A program made the position numbers and the translations under genes. DNA of 64,000 nt from an uncultured Isoptericola sp. (GTDB lineage: Bacteria > Actinomycetota > Actinomycetes > Actinomycetales > Cellulomonadaceae). The DNA lies in contig CANMFP010000013.1 in assembly GCA_947497265.1 (NCBI GenBank), positions 30,405 to 94,404 of the forward strand. The letters are read 5' to 3'. Position 1 is the stretch's first letter; the number at the start of each line of letters is the position of its first letter. This document shows, one piece after another, positions 9,488 through 18,430 of this stretch. The notes beneath the pieces were generated by a model. The model searched no databases. It was not told the DNA's origin and saw nothing but the letters and a program-made list of their open reading frames with translations.

Positions 9488-10030
9488 GTGGCGAACTTGG
9501 GGTCGGTCGCGTGGCCGCCTGCACCGATCAGCACGGAGCGTCTCGTGCTTCGCCTGCCAGAGGCTCGCGACCGGCCGACGATCATCGATCTGTACTCGTC
9601 ACCTGACGTCGGCGAGTACATCGGTGGCGCGCAGTCGCGGGACGAGTTGGAGCGACGGATCTCCAAGGAGCCTCGCGTCGGGGTCGGTCAGTTCATCGTT
9701 GATCGAAAGGGGACGATGATCGGGACTGTGCAGATCGTGCGGCGCGACGAGGACTTCGCCGTGCGCTCAACTGCTGGCAGGGTCGAGCTGGGATACCTCT
9801 TCCTTCCCGAGGTGTGGGGTCAGGGCTACGCCCGGGAAGCGTGTGCAGCATTGCTCGAGTGGTTCGCTGCTGAGGCGCCCTCGGAACGGGTGATGGTGCC
9901 GACGCAGGCAGGGAACGTGCGCGCAATCCGCCTGGCGGAGTGGCTGGGCTTTGTCGAGGTGGCTCGGGAAGAAGCGTTCGGAGTCGAGCAGTGGATCGGT
10001 GAGCACCCAGGTCACTCCCTGTCTGCATGA
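9488..10030 (+). CDS. GNAT N-acetyltransferase (RimJ/RimL type)
   Basis: 180 aa. Probable acetyl-CoA-dependent N-acetyltransferase; the acceptor is unknown. The start of the family is recognisable as ISTERLVLRLPEARD, and the acetyl-CoA pyrophosphate loop is in the segment LGYLFLPEVWGQGYAREAC, followed by the typical NVRAIRLAEWLGFVEV. Start GTG 9488. It is free-standing, on the opposite strand to the PHP phosphatase that follows; about 150 bases between their 3' ends hold nothing I can identify beyond possible transcription end sites. Confidence 0.88.
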   Translation: MANLGSVAWPPAPISTERLVLRLPEARDRPTIIDLYSSPDVGEYIGGAQSRDELERRISKEPRVGVGQFIVDRKGTMIGTVQIVRRDEDFAVRSTAGRVELGYLFLPEVWGQGYAREACAALLEWFAAEAPSERVMVPTQAGNVRAIRLAEWLGFVEVAREEAFGVEQWIGEHPGHSLSA

Positions 10031-10181
10031 CGACGGCATGAGGCAAGCGGGCGTAGTTTCCAGCCCTCACCGTCGGCCGTGGCCTAGTTCGATCTACGCT
10101 GCGCGTCCGGCACGACATGCCCGAGATCGCGCAAGGTAGGCAGGCGGGTCCGCACAATCTGCGCTGCACGTCGACATGTGC

Positions 10182-11045
10182 CTAGACAAAACGAGAACGA
10201 ACCCAAAGCTCCTCCGCTGCACTTCCCGGTCGGAAGCCGAAGTGCTCGAGCATCGCGGTCGCTTCGGGAAAGTTGGAAGCGACGGCGTCGGGTGTGTGAG
10301 CGTCGCTGCCGAAGCTCACCGCCTTCCCGCCTGCGTCGGCCCACCATTCCGGAATCCACGACCAGAGCCGCCGAGTGTTCATCTCGAGCGCGCGACCGCC
10401 TTCGGCGATCGACCGCAGAGCCATCCGGAAGCCCTCCTCGAAAGGGCGTGGGTCGAACGGCCCTGCGGTTCGAGTGGGCCACATCCGCACCGCGTAGTCG
10501 ATGTGCGTGAAGACCTCGAACGCGTCGGAGCCTTTCACCATGACGGGGACGTGTGCGAGGTAGGCGTCCATGACCTCGGCCGGGTCGTGCTCACGGAACA
10601 GGGTGTGGGGCTCGGCGTGCCCGTCGCCGAGGTCGAGCGTGTGCAGCGAGCCGAGAACCCGATCGATGAGATCCAGGTCGACGATCTCTGCGGCCCGCCG
10701 GCCGACGAGGTGCGGCTGCCCGAGCTCGACCCCGGTGTGGATACGGAGGTCGGGGAACTCGTGGCGCATGCGGTCGATGGCACCCAGGTAGCCGGCAGCG
10801 TCGAACGGTGCAAAGTCAACTCTGCCGGCGCTGTTGAGGAAGCCCTGCTGGTGGGGCATCAGGTCCTCGGGCCCCGCGCGCCAGGTGTCGGGGATGTCGA
10901 GGTGTTCGGTGAAGTAGATGGCCTCGAGCCCGATCCTCACCGCCTGTGCGCACGTGGATCGCATGCGCCCCACCGCATGGGAAGCGGGGCCACCGGTGTC
11001 CCATGACCACTCGCTGTGCACGTGACTGTCGGCTGGCAACGTCAT
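10182..11045 (-). CDS. PHP-family histidinol-phosphatase-like phosphoesterase
   Basis: 287 aa. Metal-dependent phosphoesterase of the PHP superfamily, nearest in form to the HisK-type histidinol phosphatase. Metal ligands are visible in DSHVHSEWSWDT near the start, YFTEHLDIP, TGVELGQPH, GSLHTLD, FTHIDY and near the C-terminus GSDAHTPD. It stands alone rather than in a his operon, so histidine biosynthesis is only one possibility and another sugar or nucleotide phosphate is equally possible. ATG 11045 starts immediately where the truncated maleylpyruvate-isomerase-like remnant ends; the ribosome site is weak. Confidence 0.85.
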   Translation of the reverse strand: MTLPADSHVHSEWSWDTGGPASHAVGRMRSTCAQAVRIGLEAIYFTEHLDIPDTWRAGPEDLMPHQQGFLNSAGRVDFAPFDAAGYLGAIDRMRHEFPDLRIHTGVELGQPHLVGRRAAEIVDLDLIDRVLGSLHTLDLGDGHAEPHTLFREHDPAEVMDAYLAHVPVMVKGSDAFEVFTHIDYAVRMWPTRTAGPFDPRPFEEGFRMALRSIAEGGRALEMNTRRLWSWIPEWWADAGGKAVSFGSDAHTPDAVASNFPEATAMLEHFGFRPGSAAEELWVRSRFV

Positions 11046-11362
11046 GGACCCATGCTGCCCGGTCGTCGGTGCGGTCGACCACCGCGCGGAACGCGTCCAG
11101 CGTGCGCCGCGGATCAGCCGCTCGGTGCCGCGCCACCCCCTGGTCGTTCGTACGGTCGAAGTCGAGCTGCGCGGCGGCCATCTGCCGGACGAACCCCCAC
11201 CGTGTTCGTCGCGGAACCGATCAGGTGCGCCAGGACGTCGTGCACGGACCACCCGGGGCAGAGCGACGGCGCCTCCCACTGGTCCGTCGAGAGGCCGTCG
11301 AGGTCACGGGCGAGGCTGCGACGCTCCGCATGCACGGCATCCCACATGGTGCTCTGGTCCAT
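11046..11362 (-). pseudogene. Truncated, frameshifted DinB/maleylpyruvate-isomerase-family remnant
   Basis: The ATG at 11362 has a strong AAGGAG ribosome site and the first 55 codons read like the N-terminal domain of mycothiol-dependent maleylpyruvate-isomerase-family proteins (LCPGWSVHDVLAHLIGS). At the run of five C on the plus strand (11194-11198) the frame breaks; in the next frame the family sequence resumes as FVRQMAAAQLDFDRTN and runs to about DRTDDRAAW. Normal members are about 200 residues; here homology stops at about 105 residues where the PHP gene begins. The indel in a homopolymer could be a base-calling error, but the missing C-terminal half is real. Confidence 0.75.
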
Positions 11363-11552
11363 GGTCGTACTCCTTCGGTCGGGTCCCGCGCCGAGGATCG
11401 GGCGGCGGTTGCGCCAGGGCAGGCTGGTGACCGCCGCCGTACTCATCGCGGTGGCGGCTGCCAGCAGGACCACACGCCGGCCGCAGGCGGTCGCGAAGCC
11501 CAGACCCGTATCCTCGGCTCGACACCCGACAAGACCGAAAGGGCGACGACCG

Positions 11553-12353
11553 ATGACGGCGTCTGATCTGATCGTCCGGCGAGACGGCGTGAGCCTCGCG
11601 GTCACCGACCGCGGTGGTGACGGCCCGCCGGTGATCCTGCTGCACGGGCTTGCGGGAAGCTCGCGGGAGCTGCTGCCCACCGCGGACACGCTCACCGACC
11701 GGTTCCGCGTGCTCCTGGTCGACCAACGGGGGCACGGCCGCAGTACGCACCGACCCGACGACCTGTCGCGTGAAGCCTTCGTCGACGACATCGTCGCCGT
11801 GATCGAGAAGCTAGCCGACCACCCGGTGCGTCTCGTCGGGCAGTCGATGGGAGCCCACACGGCGTTCCTCACGGCGTCTGCGCGGCCCGACCTGGTCGAC
11901 TGCCTCGTCATGCTCGAAGGGCACGTCGCCGGAGACGACGATCCCGGCGCTGCACGCGGGCTCGGAGAGTTCTTCGCGACATGGCCACCCTCGTTCGCCG
12001 ACGAGACCGCCGCACGAAGGGTGCTCGGTGACTCACCCCTCGCCGATGCCTGGATCGACGACCTCGAGCGCACGCTCGACGGCCTGCGCCCACGATTCGA
12101 CGCCGACGTCGTGCGGGCCGTCATCGAGGCGGTCCATGCGCCTCGGTGGGACGAGTGGGAGGCCCTGACCACGCCGACGCTCGCCGTCTTCGCCGACGAA
12201 GGCATGTTCACCGCCGAGGCGAAGCACGAGCTGGTCCGCCGTCGTCCCGGGACATGGCGCGCCGATCTGGCGGGCGCCGGGCACGATGCCCACCTCGACG
12301 CCTTCGACGACTGGATCGGCGTGCTGCGCGCATTCTTCGGCAAGGAGCACTGA
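11553..12353 (+). CDS. Alpha/beta-hydrolase
   Basis: 266 aa. Cytoplasmic serine hydrolase of unknown substrate. The oxyanion motif LLHGLAG, the nucleophile elbow VGQSMG with its serine, an acid residue region around LAVFADEG and the catalytic His in AGAGHDAH are all present, with a cap domain between. The ATG at 11553 follows GAAAGGGCGACGACCG, giving a GGG ribosome site; open frame upstream is non-coding in character. The stop overlaps the MFS start as TGATG, so it forms a two-gene operon with the transporter. Confidence 0.9.
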   Translation: MTASDLIVRRDGVSLAVTDRGGDGPPVILLHGLAGSSRELLPTADTLTDRFRVLLVDQRGHGRSTHRPDDLSREAFVDDIVAVIEKLADHPVRLVGQSMGAHTAFLTASARPDLVDCLVMLEGHVAGDDDPGAARGLGEFFATWPPSFADETAARRVLGDSPLADAWIDDLERTLDGLRPRFDADVVRAVIEAVHAPRWDEWEALTTPTLAVFADEGMFTAEAKHELVRRRPGTWRADLAGAGHDAHLDAFDDWIGVLRAFFGKEH

Positions 12354-13678
12354 TGCACGACGACACCGAGGCCGCGCCCGGCCTCTCCTCCGACGGCGCT
12401 GCCGTCCCGGACCCGCAGCAGCGCCGGACGGTGGTCGTCCTCGTCCTCGCCCAGGTCCTCTCCGGCGCCGGCCTCGCTGCCGGCATCACCGTCGGCGCTG
12501 TCCTCGCTGCCGACATGCTCGCGACCACCGCCTACGCCGGTCTGCCCGCCGCCCTGTTCACCGCGGGGTCCGCCGCCGCGGCGCTCGTCGTCGGTCGCCT
12601 GTCCCAGCGGTGGGGTCGCCGCGCCGGCCTGACCTTCGGCTATCTCACCGGGGCGGTCGGTGCCGCCGGGGTGGTCCTCGCCGCGGTGGCAGACGCCGTC
12701 GTGCTCCTCTTCGTCGCCTTCGCCGTCTACGGTGCGGGCACCGCGACGAACCTCCAGGCCCGGTACGCGGGCGCCGACCTGGCCTCGCCCCGGCACCGTG
12801 GCCGGGCCGTGAGCACCGTGCTCGTGGCCACGACCGTCGGTGCCGTGGCCGGCCCCAACCTCGTCGGTGTCATGGGTGACCTCGCGGCCGGCTGGGGCAT
12901 CCCGCCGCTCGCCGGGCCCTTCCTCCTCGGCGGGGTCGCCTATGCGGCGGCCGGCGTGGTGCTCTGGGTGCTGCTGCGGCCCGACCCGTTGCTGCTCGCC
13001 CGCGAACGTGCAGCGCGGGCCGTGCCCGAGCCAGGGGCGTCCGAGGTCGCGTCCGCCGCGGAGGCGGTGGGAGGGTCGACCGGCCGCCAGGTCAGCCGCA
13101 CCGTGCTGCTCGCCGGCACGATCATGGTGCTGACCCAGGGCGTCATGGTCGCCATCATGACGATGACGCCGGTCCACATGGAGCAGCACGGTCATGCCGT
13201 GGCCACCGCCGGGTTCGTCATCGCCGTGCACGTCGGGATGATGTACCTGCCGTCGCCGCTGTCCGGCTGGCTCACCGACCGGTTCGGCCCCGTGCGCGTC
13301 GCCGCCGCGGCCGCGCTCACGCTGCTCGCGGCCGGGCTGGTCTCGGCGCTCGTCCCGCCGTCGTCCGTCGCGGGGATCGCCGTGGGGCTCGGGCTGCTCG
13401 GGCTGGGCTGGAGCCTCGGCCTGGTATCGGGCACCGCCCTGCTCACGACGTCGGTGCCGCTGGACGTCCGAGCACGGACCCAAGGGGCGGTGGACCTGGC
13501 CGTGGCCCTGGCGGGTGCCGCCGGCGGGCTCGGTTCCGGGTTCGTGGTGGCCGGGTCCAGCTTCGCGGTCCTCGCCCTGGGCGGGGGCCTGCTCGCCCTG
13601 CTCGTGCTCCCGGTCATCGCGCTGTCCGCGCGACCTCGGCGTGCTGCTACCGGGGACTCGTCCCGCCGGGGTCCGTGA
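12353..13678 (+). CDS. MFS transporter
   Basis: 441 aa. Integral membrane secondary transporter with about twelve hydrophobic segments in two halves split by a hydrophilic linker (about 205-245). The first cytoplasmic loop has GRLSQRWGRRAG, a degenerate form of the MFS loop signature. The C-terminal half contains SGWLTDRFGPVR. Substrate unknown; drug or metabolite efflux would be the default guess. Start ATG 12353 overlaps the hydrolase stop. The 3' end overlaps the convergent universal-stress gene by 32 bases. Confidence 0.88.
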   Translation: MHDDTEAAPGLSSDGAAVPDPQQRRTVVVLVLAQVLSGAGLAAGITVGAVLAADMLATTAYAGLPAALFTAGSAAAALVVGRLSQRWGRRAGLTFGYLTGAVGAAGVVLAAVADAVVLLFVAFAVYGAGTATNLQARYAGADLASPRHRGRAVSTVLVATTVGAVAGPNLVGVMGDLAAGWGIPPLAGPFLLGGVAYAAAGVVLWVLLRPDPLLLARERAARAVPEPGASEVASAAEAVGGSTGRQVSRTVLLAGTIMVLTQGVMVAIMTMTPVHMEQHGHAVATAGFVIAVHVGMMYLPSPLSGWLTDRFGPVRVAAAAALTLLAAGLVSALVPPSSVAGIAVGLGLLGLGWSLGLVSGTALLTTSVPLDVRARTQGAVDLAVALAGAAGGLGSGFVVAGSSFAVLALGGGLLALLVLPVIALSARPRRAATGDSSRRGP

Positions 13679-14318
13679 CCTGGACGTGCGCATCGGCACG
13701 ACGACCTCGGGGCTCGGTGGGGCCGGCCACCAGCACGGGCACCGGCGCCTTGCGCACCACCTCCTCTGCCACGCTGCCGAGTAGCCGCACGGACAGTCCG
13801 CGCCCCCTGCGCCCCACGATCAGCACGTCCACGTCGTCCTGACCGGCACGGTGGATGAGCGCCTGAGCCGGCGGCCCGCTGAGCACCTCGCACATCACGT
13901 CGTGCCCGGCGGCGAGCGCCCGAGCCGCCTCGAGCCGGTCGGTGGCGACTCCGTGCCGCCCGTGCTCGTCAGCCGCCGCGGCGTCGTAGTCCACCACCGT
14001 CGCGAGCAGGAGAGAACGCCGGCCGTCCTGGACGAGGTCCAGTGCCGCGCTCAGTGCCGCCTCCGACTCCGGCGACCCGTCGACACCGACCAGGACCCGC
14101 GCGCCGTCGACGGCGTCACCGTGCCGTTGGGAGGACAGGACCTGGGGGATGCGCTCGACCCGGTCGGGCGCCATGGCGGCGAGGACCGGCCCCAGCACGA
14201 CGGCACTGATCAGCCACCACGGGGAGCGGTGACCGCGACGGGCCATCCACAGCATGGTGGCCAATCCTGCGCCGACCCAGAGGCCGCAGACGAGGAGGAC
14301 GTACTGGCCGGCTGACAT
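13647..14318 (-). CDS. Universal stress protein with N-terminal membrane segments
   Basis: 223 aa. Two hydrophobic segments (about 4-24 and 34-50) precede a UspA domain that begins with RVLVGVDGSPESEAA at about 73. The nucleotide-binding signature GRRGRGLSVRLLGSVAEEV of ATP-binding Usp proteins is intact, so it probably binds ATP on the cytoplasmic face of the membrane. Membrane-tethered Usp proteins are uncommon compared with free ones. Start ATG 14318; the frame open further upstream is shadow of the SDR gene. Its 3' end runs 32 bases into the convergent MFS gene. Confidence 0.85.
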   Translation of the reverse strand: MSAGQYVLLVCGLWVGAGLATMLWMARRGHRSPWWLISAVVLGPVLAAMAPDRVERIPQVLSSQRHGDAVDGARVLVGVDGSPESEAALSAALDLVQDGRRSLLLATVVDYDAAAADEHGRHGVATDRLEAARALAAGHDVMCEVLSGPPAQALIHRAGQDDVDVLIVGRRGRGLSVRLLGSVAEEVVRKAPVPVLVAGPTEPRGRRADAHVQVTDPGGTSPR

Positions 14319-14368
14319 GCACCCATTGTCGTGGAGGCGGCAGGCGTCTGCCAGGCGGCAGCACGAGG

Positions 14369-15148
14369 TCACACCCCGGTGCGGGCGATCTTGGAGTTGT
14401 GCACCTGGGCGCGGGGGCGGATCACCAAGAGGTCCAGGTTGACGTGCGGCGGCCGGGTCAGGGCGTACCCGATGGCGTCGGCGACGTCGTCGGCCACGAG
14501 CGGCTGGAAGCCTTCGTACACCGCGGCGGCCTTCTCGGCGTCGCCGGCGAACCGCACCAGCGAGAACTCCTCCGTGGCGACCGCGCCGGGGGCGATCTCC
14601 ACGACGCGGACCGGCTCGCCGGCGAGCTCCCACCGCAGCGTCGTCGAGAGCATCCGCTCGCCGTGCTTGGCCGCGGTGTACCCGGCGCCGCCCTCGTAGG
14701 CGCCGTGCGCGGCGGTCGAGGTCACGACGACGACGTCCACGCCCGGGCCGTCGGCGCCTCCGCCCCGCTCGGCCGAGGCGCGCAGCAGCGGCAGCACGGC
14801 CTTCGTGACACGCAACGTGCCGAGCACGTTGAGCTCGTACATCTGCCGCCACTGGTCCAGGTCGGCGTCCTCGACCCGGTCGAGGCCGAACGCGCCACCG
14901 GCGTTGTTCACCACGCCGTCGAGCCCGCCCGTCGCGGTCAGGTGCTCGACCAGGCCCGCGACGGCGCCGTCGTCGGTGACGTCGAGCGGGAAGGCCTCGG
15001 CGCCCGTCTCGGCCGCGAGCGCCTCCAACCGGTCGGCACGGCGGGCCGCGGCGACGACGTCGAGCCCTTCGGTCCGGAGCCGGCGGACGGTGGCGGCACC
15101 GATCCCGGACGAGGCGCCGGTGACCAGGATGCGACGAGGTGCGTTCAT
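14369..15148 (-). CDS. Short-chain dehydrogenase/reductase (YdfG-like)
   Basis: 259 aa. NAD(P)-dependent oxidoreductase, probably of hydroxy acids or small alcohols. The cofactor loop TGASSGIG is near the N-terminus, followed by LDVTD, NNAGGAFGLD, the catalytic serine in VVTSTAAHGAYEGG, and YTAAK with catalytic Tyr and Lys. The segment AARRADR after the first loop suggests NADPH preference. Ends RPRAQVHNSKIARTGV, close to YdfG-like proteins. It is separated by 50 bases from the stress-protein gene and by 19 from the molybdopterin oxidoreductase, so it may share a transcript with them. Confidence 0.9.
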   Translation of the reverse strand: MNAPRRILVTGASSGIGAATVRRLRTEGLDVVAAARRADRLEALAAETGAEAFPLDVTDDGAVAGLVEHLTATGGLDGVVNNAGGAFGLDRVEDADLDQWRQMYELNVLGTLRVTKAVLPLLRASAERGGGADGPGVDVVVVTSTAAHGAYEGGAGYTAAKHGERMLSTTLRWELAGEPVRVVEIAPGAVATEEFSLVRFAGDAEKAAAVYEGFQPLVADDVADAIGYALTRPPHVNLDLLVIRPRAQVHNSKIARTGV

Positions 15149-15167
15149 GGCTCGACACTATCCGCGA

Positions 15168-16709
15168 TCAGCCGACGCTGACCTGCACGGTGTGCCAGCC
15201 GGACGCTCCGTCGGGTGCCGGCGGGGCCTCGTCGCTGGTCTGGACCTGACCGGCGGTGTCGGTGGCACGCACCGCGACCGTGTGGTCCCCCGCGGTGGCG
15301 TCCCAGACATAGCGCCACTGCCGCCACGTGTCAGGTCCTACCGTCTCGGCGACCTCGGCCGCCTGCCAGGGTCCGTCGTCGATGCTGACCTCGACCACGT
15401 CGACCCCGGTGTGCTGCGCCCAGGCCACCCCGGCGACGACCACCTCGCCGGCGTCGACCGACCCCGACCGCGGCACGTCGATCCGCGACTGCAGCTTGAC
15501 GGGGCCGAGGGCGGACCAGCCGCGCGGCGTCCAGTACCCCTCGTCGTCGGCGAACCGGGTCACCTTCAGCTCGGTGACCCACTTGGTGGCGGACACGTAG
15601 CCGTACAGTCCGGGCACCACGAGCCTCGCCGGAAAGCCGTGCTGCTCGGGCAGCGGCTCACCGTTCATGCCGATCGCCAGCAGCGACTCACGCTCCGGGT
15701 CGGTGAGGATCTCGAGCGGTGTGCCGGCGGTCCACCCGTCGACGCTGGAGGACAGCACCATGTCGGCGTCCGCCTGCGGCCGCGCGCGGGCCAGCAGGTC
15801 GCGGACCGGGTAGCCGAGCCACAGCGCGTTGCCGACCAGGTCACCGCCCACCGGGTTCGAGACGCAGGCCAGGGTCACGTGGTGCTCCGTCATGGGCAGC
15901 GCGAGCAGCTCGTCCCAGGTGATCTCGAACGGTTCGTCCACCAGCCCCGTGACCCGCAGCGACCACTCGGCCGGGTCGACGGCGGGGACCCGCAGCGCCG
16001 TGTCGATGCGGTAGAAGTCGTGGTTCGGGGTGAGGTACGGCTCGGCGCCGGGCACCTTCAGGTCCGCGCCCGCCGGGACCGCCCCCGCGGGGCTCGCCGG
16101 TACCGGCAGTCTGATCGCCTCGCGGACGGCCTCGACCGCACGGCTGCCCGCGGAGACCGCACGGGCCGCCACCAGGGACACGACCGCCCCGGCCGCGGCG
16201 ATCCCCGACCAGGCGAGGAACGTCCGGCGGGAGGCTCCGCCGTCGGGCACGGGGGTGCCGGCCGGGGCCGGGGCGGGGAGCCGGGCGACGAGCACGCGCA
16301 GCAGCGCGACCGACACCCCGACGCCGATCAGGCTGGGCAACATCCAGGCGGTCGTGGCGCCGGGGCGGTTCATCGCGACGAGCGCGAGGGCCACGCCCAC
16401 GGCGCCCAGCAGGACGGCGCCCGACGGCGGCACCCGCCGTTCCAGCCAGCCCGCCAGCGCCGCGCCCCCGGCGAGGACCACGCCCATCGTGGCGAGCAGG
16501 ACCGCCTTGTCCGCGGTGCCGAACCACTCGACGGCGACGTCCTTCAACCACGGCGGGACGACGTCGACGAAGGCGCCACCGAGCGCGAGCACCGGAGAGG
16601 CGACGGGGTCGACGAACGCAGCGACGAGCTCGGCCAGTGCCAAGCCGGCAGCGGCCGCCACGACCCCGGCGAGGGCCGCCCACCAGCCACCGGTGCTCCT
16701 GCTGCTCAT
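15168..16709 (-). CDS. Membrane-anchored molybdopterin-dependent oxidoreductase (sulfite-oxidase fold)
   Basis: 513 aa. Four to five hydrophobic segments occupy the first about 195 residues; SRRTFLAWSGI within them resembles a twin-arginine-like start. The rest is an extracytoplasmic sulfite-oxidase-type molybdenum cofactor domain with the Mo-ligating Cys in LACVSNPVGG, followed by YGYVSATKWV, and a Mo-co dimerisation immunoglobulin-like domain (about 400-513). It fits the YedY/sulfite-oxidase-like group; the physiological substrate is unknown. ATG 16709 is used because GGGAG lies about ten bases ahead; GTG 16718 would be too near it. Confidence 0.88.
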   Translation of the reverse strand: MSSRSTGGWWAALAGVVAAAAGLALAELVAAFVDPVASPVLALGGAFVDVVPPWLKDVAVEWFGTADKAVLLATMGVVLAGGAALAGWLERRVPPSGAVLLGAVGVALALVAMNRPGATTAWMLPSLIGVGVSVALLRVLVARLPAPAPAGTPVPDGGASRRTFLAWSGIAAAGAVVSLVAARAVSAGSRAVEAVREAIRLPVPASPAGAVPAGADLKVPGAEPYLTPNHDFYRIDTALRVPAVDPAEWSLRVTGLVDEPFEITWDELLALPMTEHHVTLACVSNPVGGDLVGNALWLGYPVRDLLARARPQADADMVLSSSVDGWTAGTPLEILTDPERESLLAIGMNGEPLPEQHGFPARLVVPGLYGYVSATKWVTELKVTRFADDEGYWTPRGWSALGPVKLQSRIDVPRSGSVDAGEVVVAGVAWAQHTGVDVVEVSIDDGPWQAAEVAETVGPDTWRQWRYVWDATAGDHTVAVRATDTAGQVQTSDEAPPAPDGASGWHTVQVSVG

Positions 16710-16752
16710 GGGGTCCACTCTCCCACCGCCCGGCGCGCGGCGGGCTGTGCCG

Positions 16753-17178
16753 TCAGGAGGTGGCGAGGCGAGGCAGCTCGATGGCCGGGCAGCGGTCCAT
16801 CACCATGTCGAGGCCTGCACCGCGCACCCGCTCGGCGGCGCTCTCGTCGATGACGCCGAGTTGGAACCAGACCGCCCGGGCGCCGATCTCGACGGCCTGG
16901 TCGGCGACGTCGCCCGCCAGCTCGGAGCGCACGAACACGTCCACCACGTCGACGTCGAACGGGATGTCCGCCAGGCTCGCGTAGCCCTGCTCGCCGTGCA
17001 CGGTGGGGGCGGTCGGGTGGACCGGCACGACCCGCTTGCCGTGCTCCTGCAGCACCCGGGCGACCCCGTAGGCGGCACGCGCGGTGTTGGTGGACAGCCC
17101 CACGACCGCCCACGTGGTGGTGTCCTCCAGGACTCGCCGGATCGTGTCGTCGCCCTGCGGGGCCCGTGAAGTCGTCAT
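16753..17178 (-). CDS. CoA-binding domain protein (YccU-like)
   Basis: 141 aa. Rossmann-type CoA-binding protein of unknown role: WAVVGLSTNTARAAYGVARVL at the N-terminus is the nucleotide loop, VVPVHPTAP and VDVFVRSELAGDVADQAVEIGARAVWFQLGV follow, and the conserved DRCPAIE with its Cys ends the fold. Normal full length for the family. It is the first gene of a leftward group with the oxidoreductase downstream (43-base gap) and lies back to back with the ABC transporter operon, leaving about 230 bases of shared upstream DNA. Confidence 0.88.
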   Translation of the reverse strand: MTTSRAPQGDDTIRRVLEDTTTWAVVGLSTNTARAAYGVARVLQEHGKRVVPVHPTAPTVHGEQGYASLADIPFDVDVVDVFVRSELAGDVADQAVEIGARAVWFQLGVIDESAAERVRGAGLDMVMDRCPAIELPRLATS

Positions 17179-17243
17179 GTCGGTGCCAACCGGGCGGTGC
17201 GGTGCCGTGTTCCCCAGACCGCCGAACAGCCTGGACGGTGTCA

Positions 17244-17379
17244 TAGGCTGGTGAGGCGGACCACGGGCACCGGTGAATCGCTCGTCGGCGCGGCCCCTCC
17301 CTCTGGGTCGTAGGTCCCCCTCGGTGCGAGATGACGCGCCCGCCCTGCTTCTGCTGCGCCCGCTGCTGTGCGGCGCAGC
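17244..17379 (+). promoter_or_regulatory. Promoter and structured leader of the ABC transporter operon
   Basis: TAGGCT at 17244-17249 is a good actinobacterial -10 hexamer on the plus strand. The leader it would produce is about 150 bases and contains a perfect stem GCTGCGCC (17353-17360) / GGCGCAGC (17372-17379) with an 11-base loop, 28 bases before the start codon. I looked for the conserved boxes of the cobalamin riboswitch and did not find them. The stem may affect translation, but no known riboswitch class is recognisable. Confidence 0.35.
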
Positions 17380-17407
17380 GCTGACCGCTCGAGAGGGAGC
17401 CCTCCGC

Positions 17408-18430
17408 GTGCCTCGTTCGCACCTGCTCGTCCTGCCCGCTGCCGCCGCCGTCCTGGCACTCACCGCCTGCTCGCCCGGCGGCGACCCGGCCGAGGCCGCC
17501 CCGGACGATCCGGGCGCGCCCGGTTCGACGGCCGACGCCGGATACCCGCTCACGCTCGACAACTGCGGCACCGAGGTCACCATCGACGCCGCCCCCCAAC
17601 GCGTCGTGACGATCAAGTCCTCGACCGCCGAGACGATGCTGGCGCTCGGGCTCGGCGACCGGATCGTCGGCGCGGCGTTCCTCGACGGCCAGGTGCCCGA
17701 GTGGCTCGCCGCGGACGCCGAGGGCACCGCCGTCGCCGAGCCCTTCAGCGACGAGGTCCCCGGCACCGAGGCCGTGCTCGAGCTCGAACCCGACCTGGTG
17801 TACGCCGGCTGGGAGTCGAACGTGTCGGCGGAGGGCGTCGGCGACCGCGAGACGCTCGCGTCGCTCGGGGTGCACTCCTACGTGGCCCCCGCGGCCTGCA
17901 AGGACCCGGAGTACATGCCGAACCCGCTCACGTTCGAGGACGTGTGGGCGGAGATCCGCGAGGCGGGGAAGATCTTCGACGTCACCGGCAAGGCGGAGGA
18001 GCTCGTCGCGGAGCAGCGCGCGACGCTCGACGCGATCACGCCCGACGAGCGCCGCCTGGACGCGCTCTGGTACTCCTCGGGCAGCGACATCCCGTACGTC
18101 GGCGCCGGGATCGGCGCCCCGCAGATGATCCTCGACGCCGTGGGGCTCACCAACGTCGCGGGCGACGTCGAGGACACGTGGACCCCCATGGCCTGGGAGG
18201 AGATCGTCGACGCCGACCCGGACGTCGTCGTGCTCGTGGACGCCGCCTGGAACAGCGCCGAGGACAAGATCGCGCGGCTTGAGGAGAACCCCGCCACCGC
18301 GAGCCTGAGCGCGGTGCAGGCCGAGCGCTACCTCGTGGTGCCGTTCCCTGCCTCCGAGGCGGGTGTCCGCAACGCGGACGCCGCGCGGGACCTGTCCGAG
18401 CAGCTCGCCGGGATCGACGTCGATGACTGA
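17408..18430 (+). CDS. ABC transporter substrate-binding lipoprotein, putative F420-0 / metallophore type
   Basis: 340 aa. Lipobox LTAC with Cys at about 22, then a periplasmic-binding fold of the helical-backbone class III (iron-siderophore, cobalamin, haem). Features such as LALGLGDRIVGAAFLDG, LVYAGWESNVSAEGVGDR and APAACKDPEYMPNPLTFEDVW recall the family named putative F420-0 substrate-binding protein in genome annotation; that name is itself a prediction from phylogenetic profile. GTG 17408 has a GGGAG ribosome site about ten bases upstream. The stop overlaps the permease start by 8 bases. Confidence 0.85.
   Translation: MPRSHLLVLPAAAAVLALTACSPGGDPAEAAPDDPGAPGSTADAGYPLTLDNCGTEVTIDAAPQRVVTIKSSTAETMLALGLGDRIVGAAFLDGQVPEWLAADAEGTAVAEPFSDEVPGTEAVLELEPDLVYAGWESNVSAEGVGDRETLASLGVHSYVAPAACKDPEYMPNPLTFEDVWAEIREAGKIFDVTGKAEELVAEQRATLDAITPDERRLDALWYSSGSDIPYVGAGIGAPQMILDAVGLTNVAGDVEDTWTPMAWEEIVDADPDVVVLVDAAWNSAEDKIARLEENPATASLSAVQAERYLVVPFPASEAGVRNADAARDLSEQLAGIDVDD

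Noticed and set aside
17180..17407. Cobalamin riboswitch before the importer
   Set aside because: The conserved boxes of that riboswitch are not found; only a simple stem near the start codon is supported.
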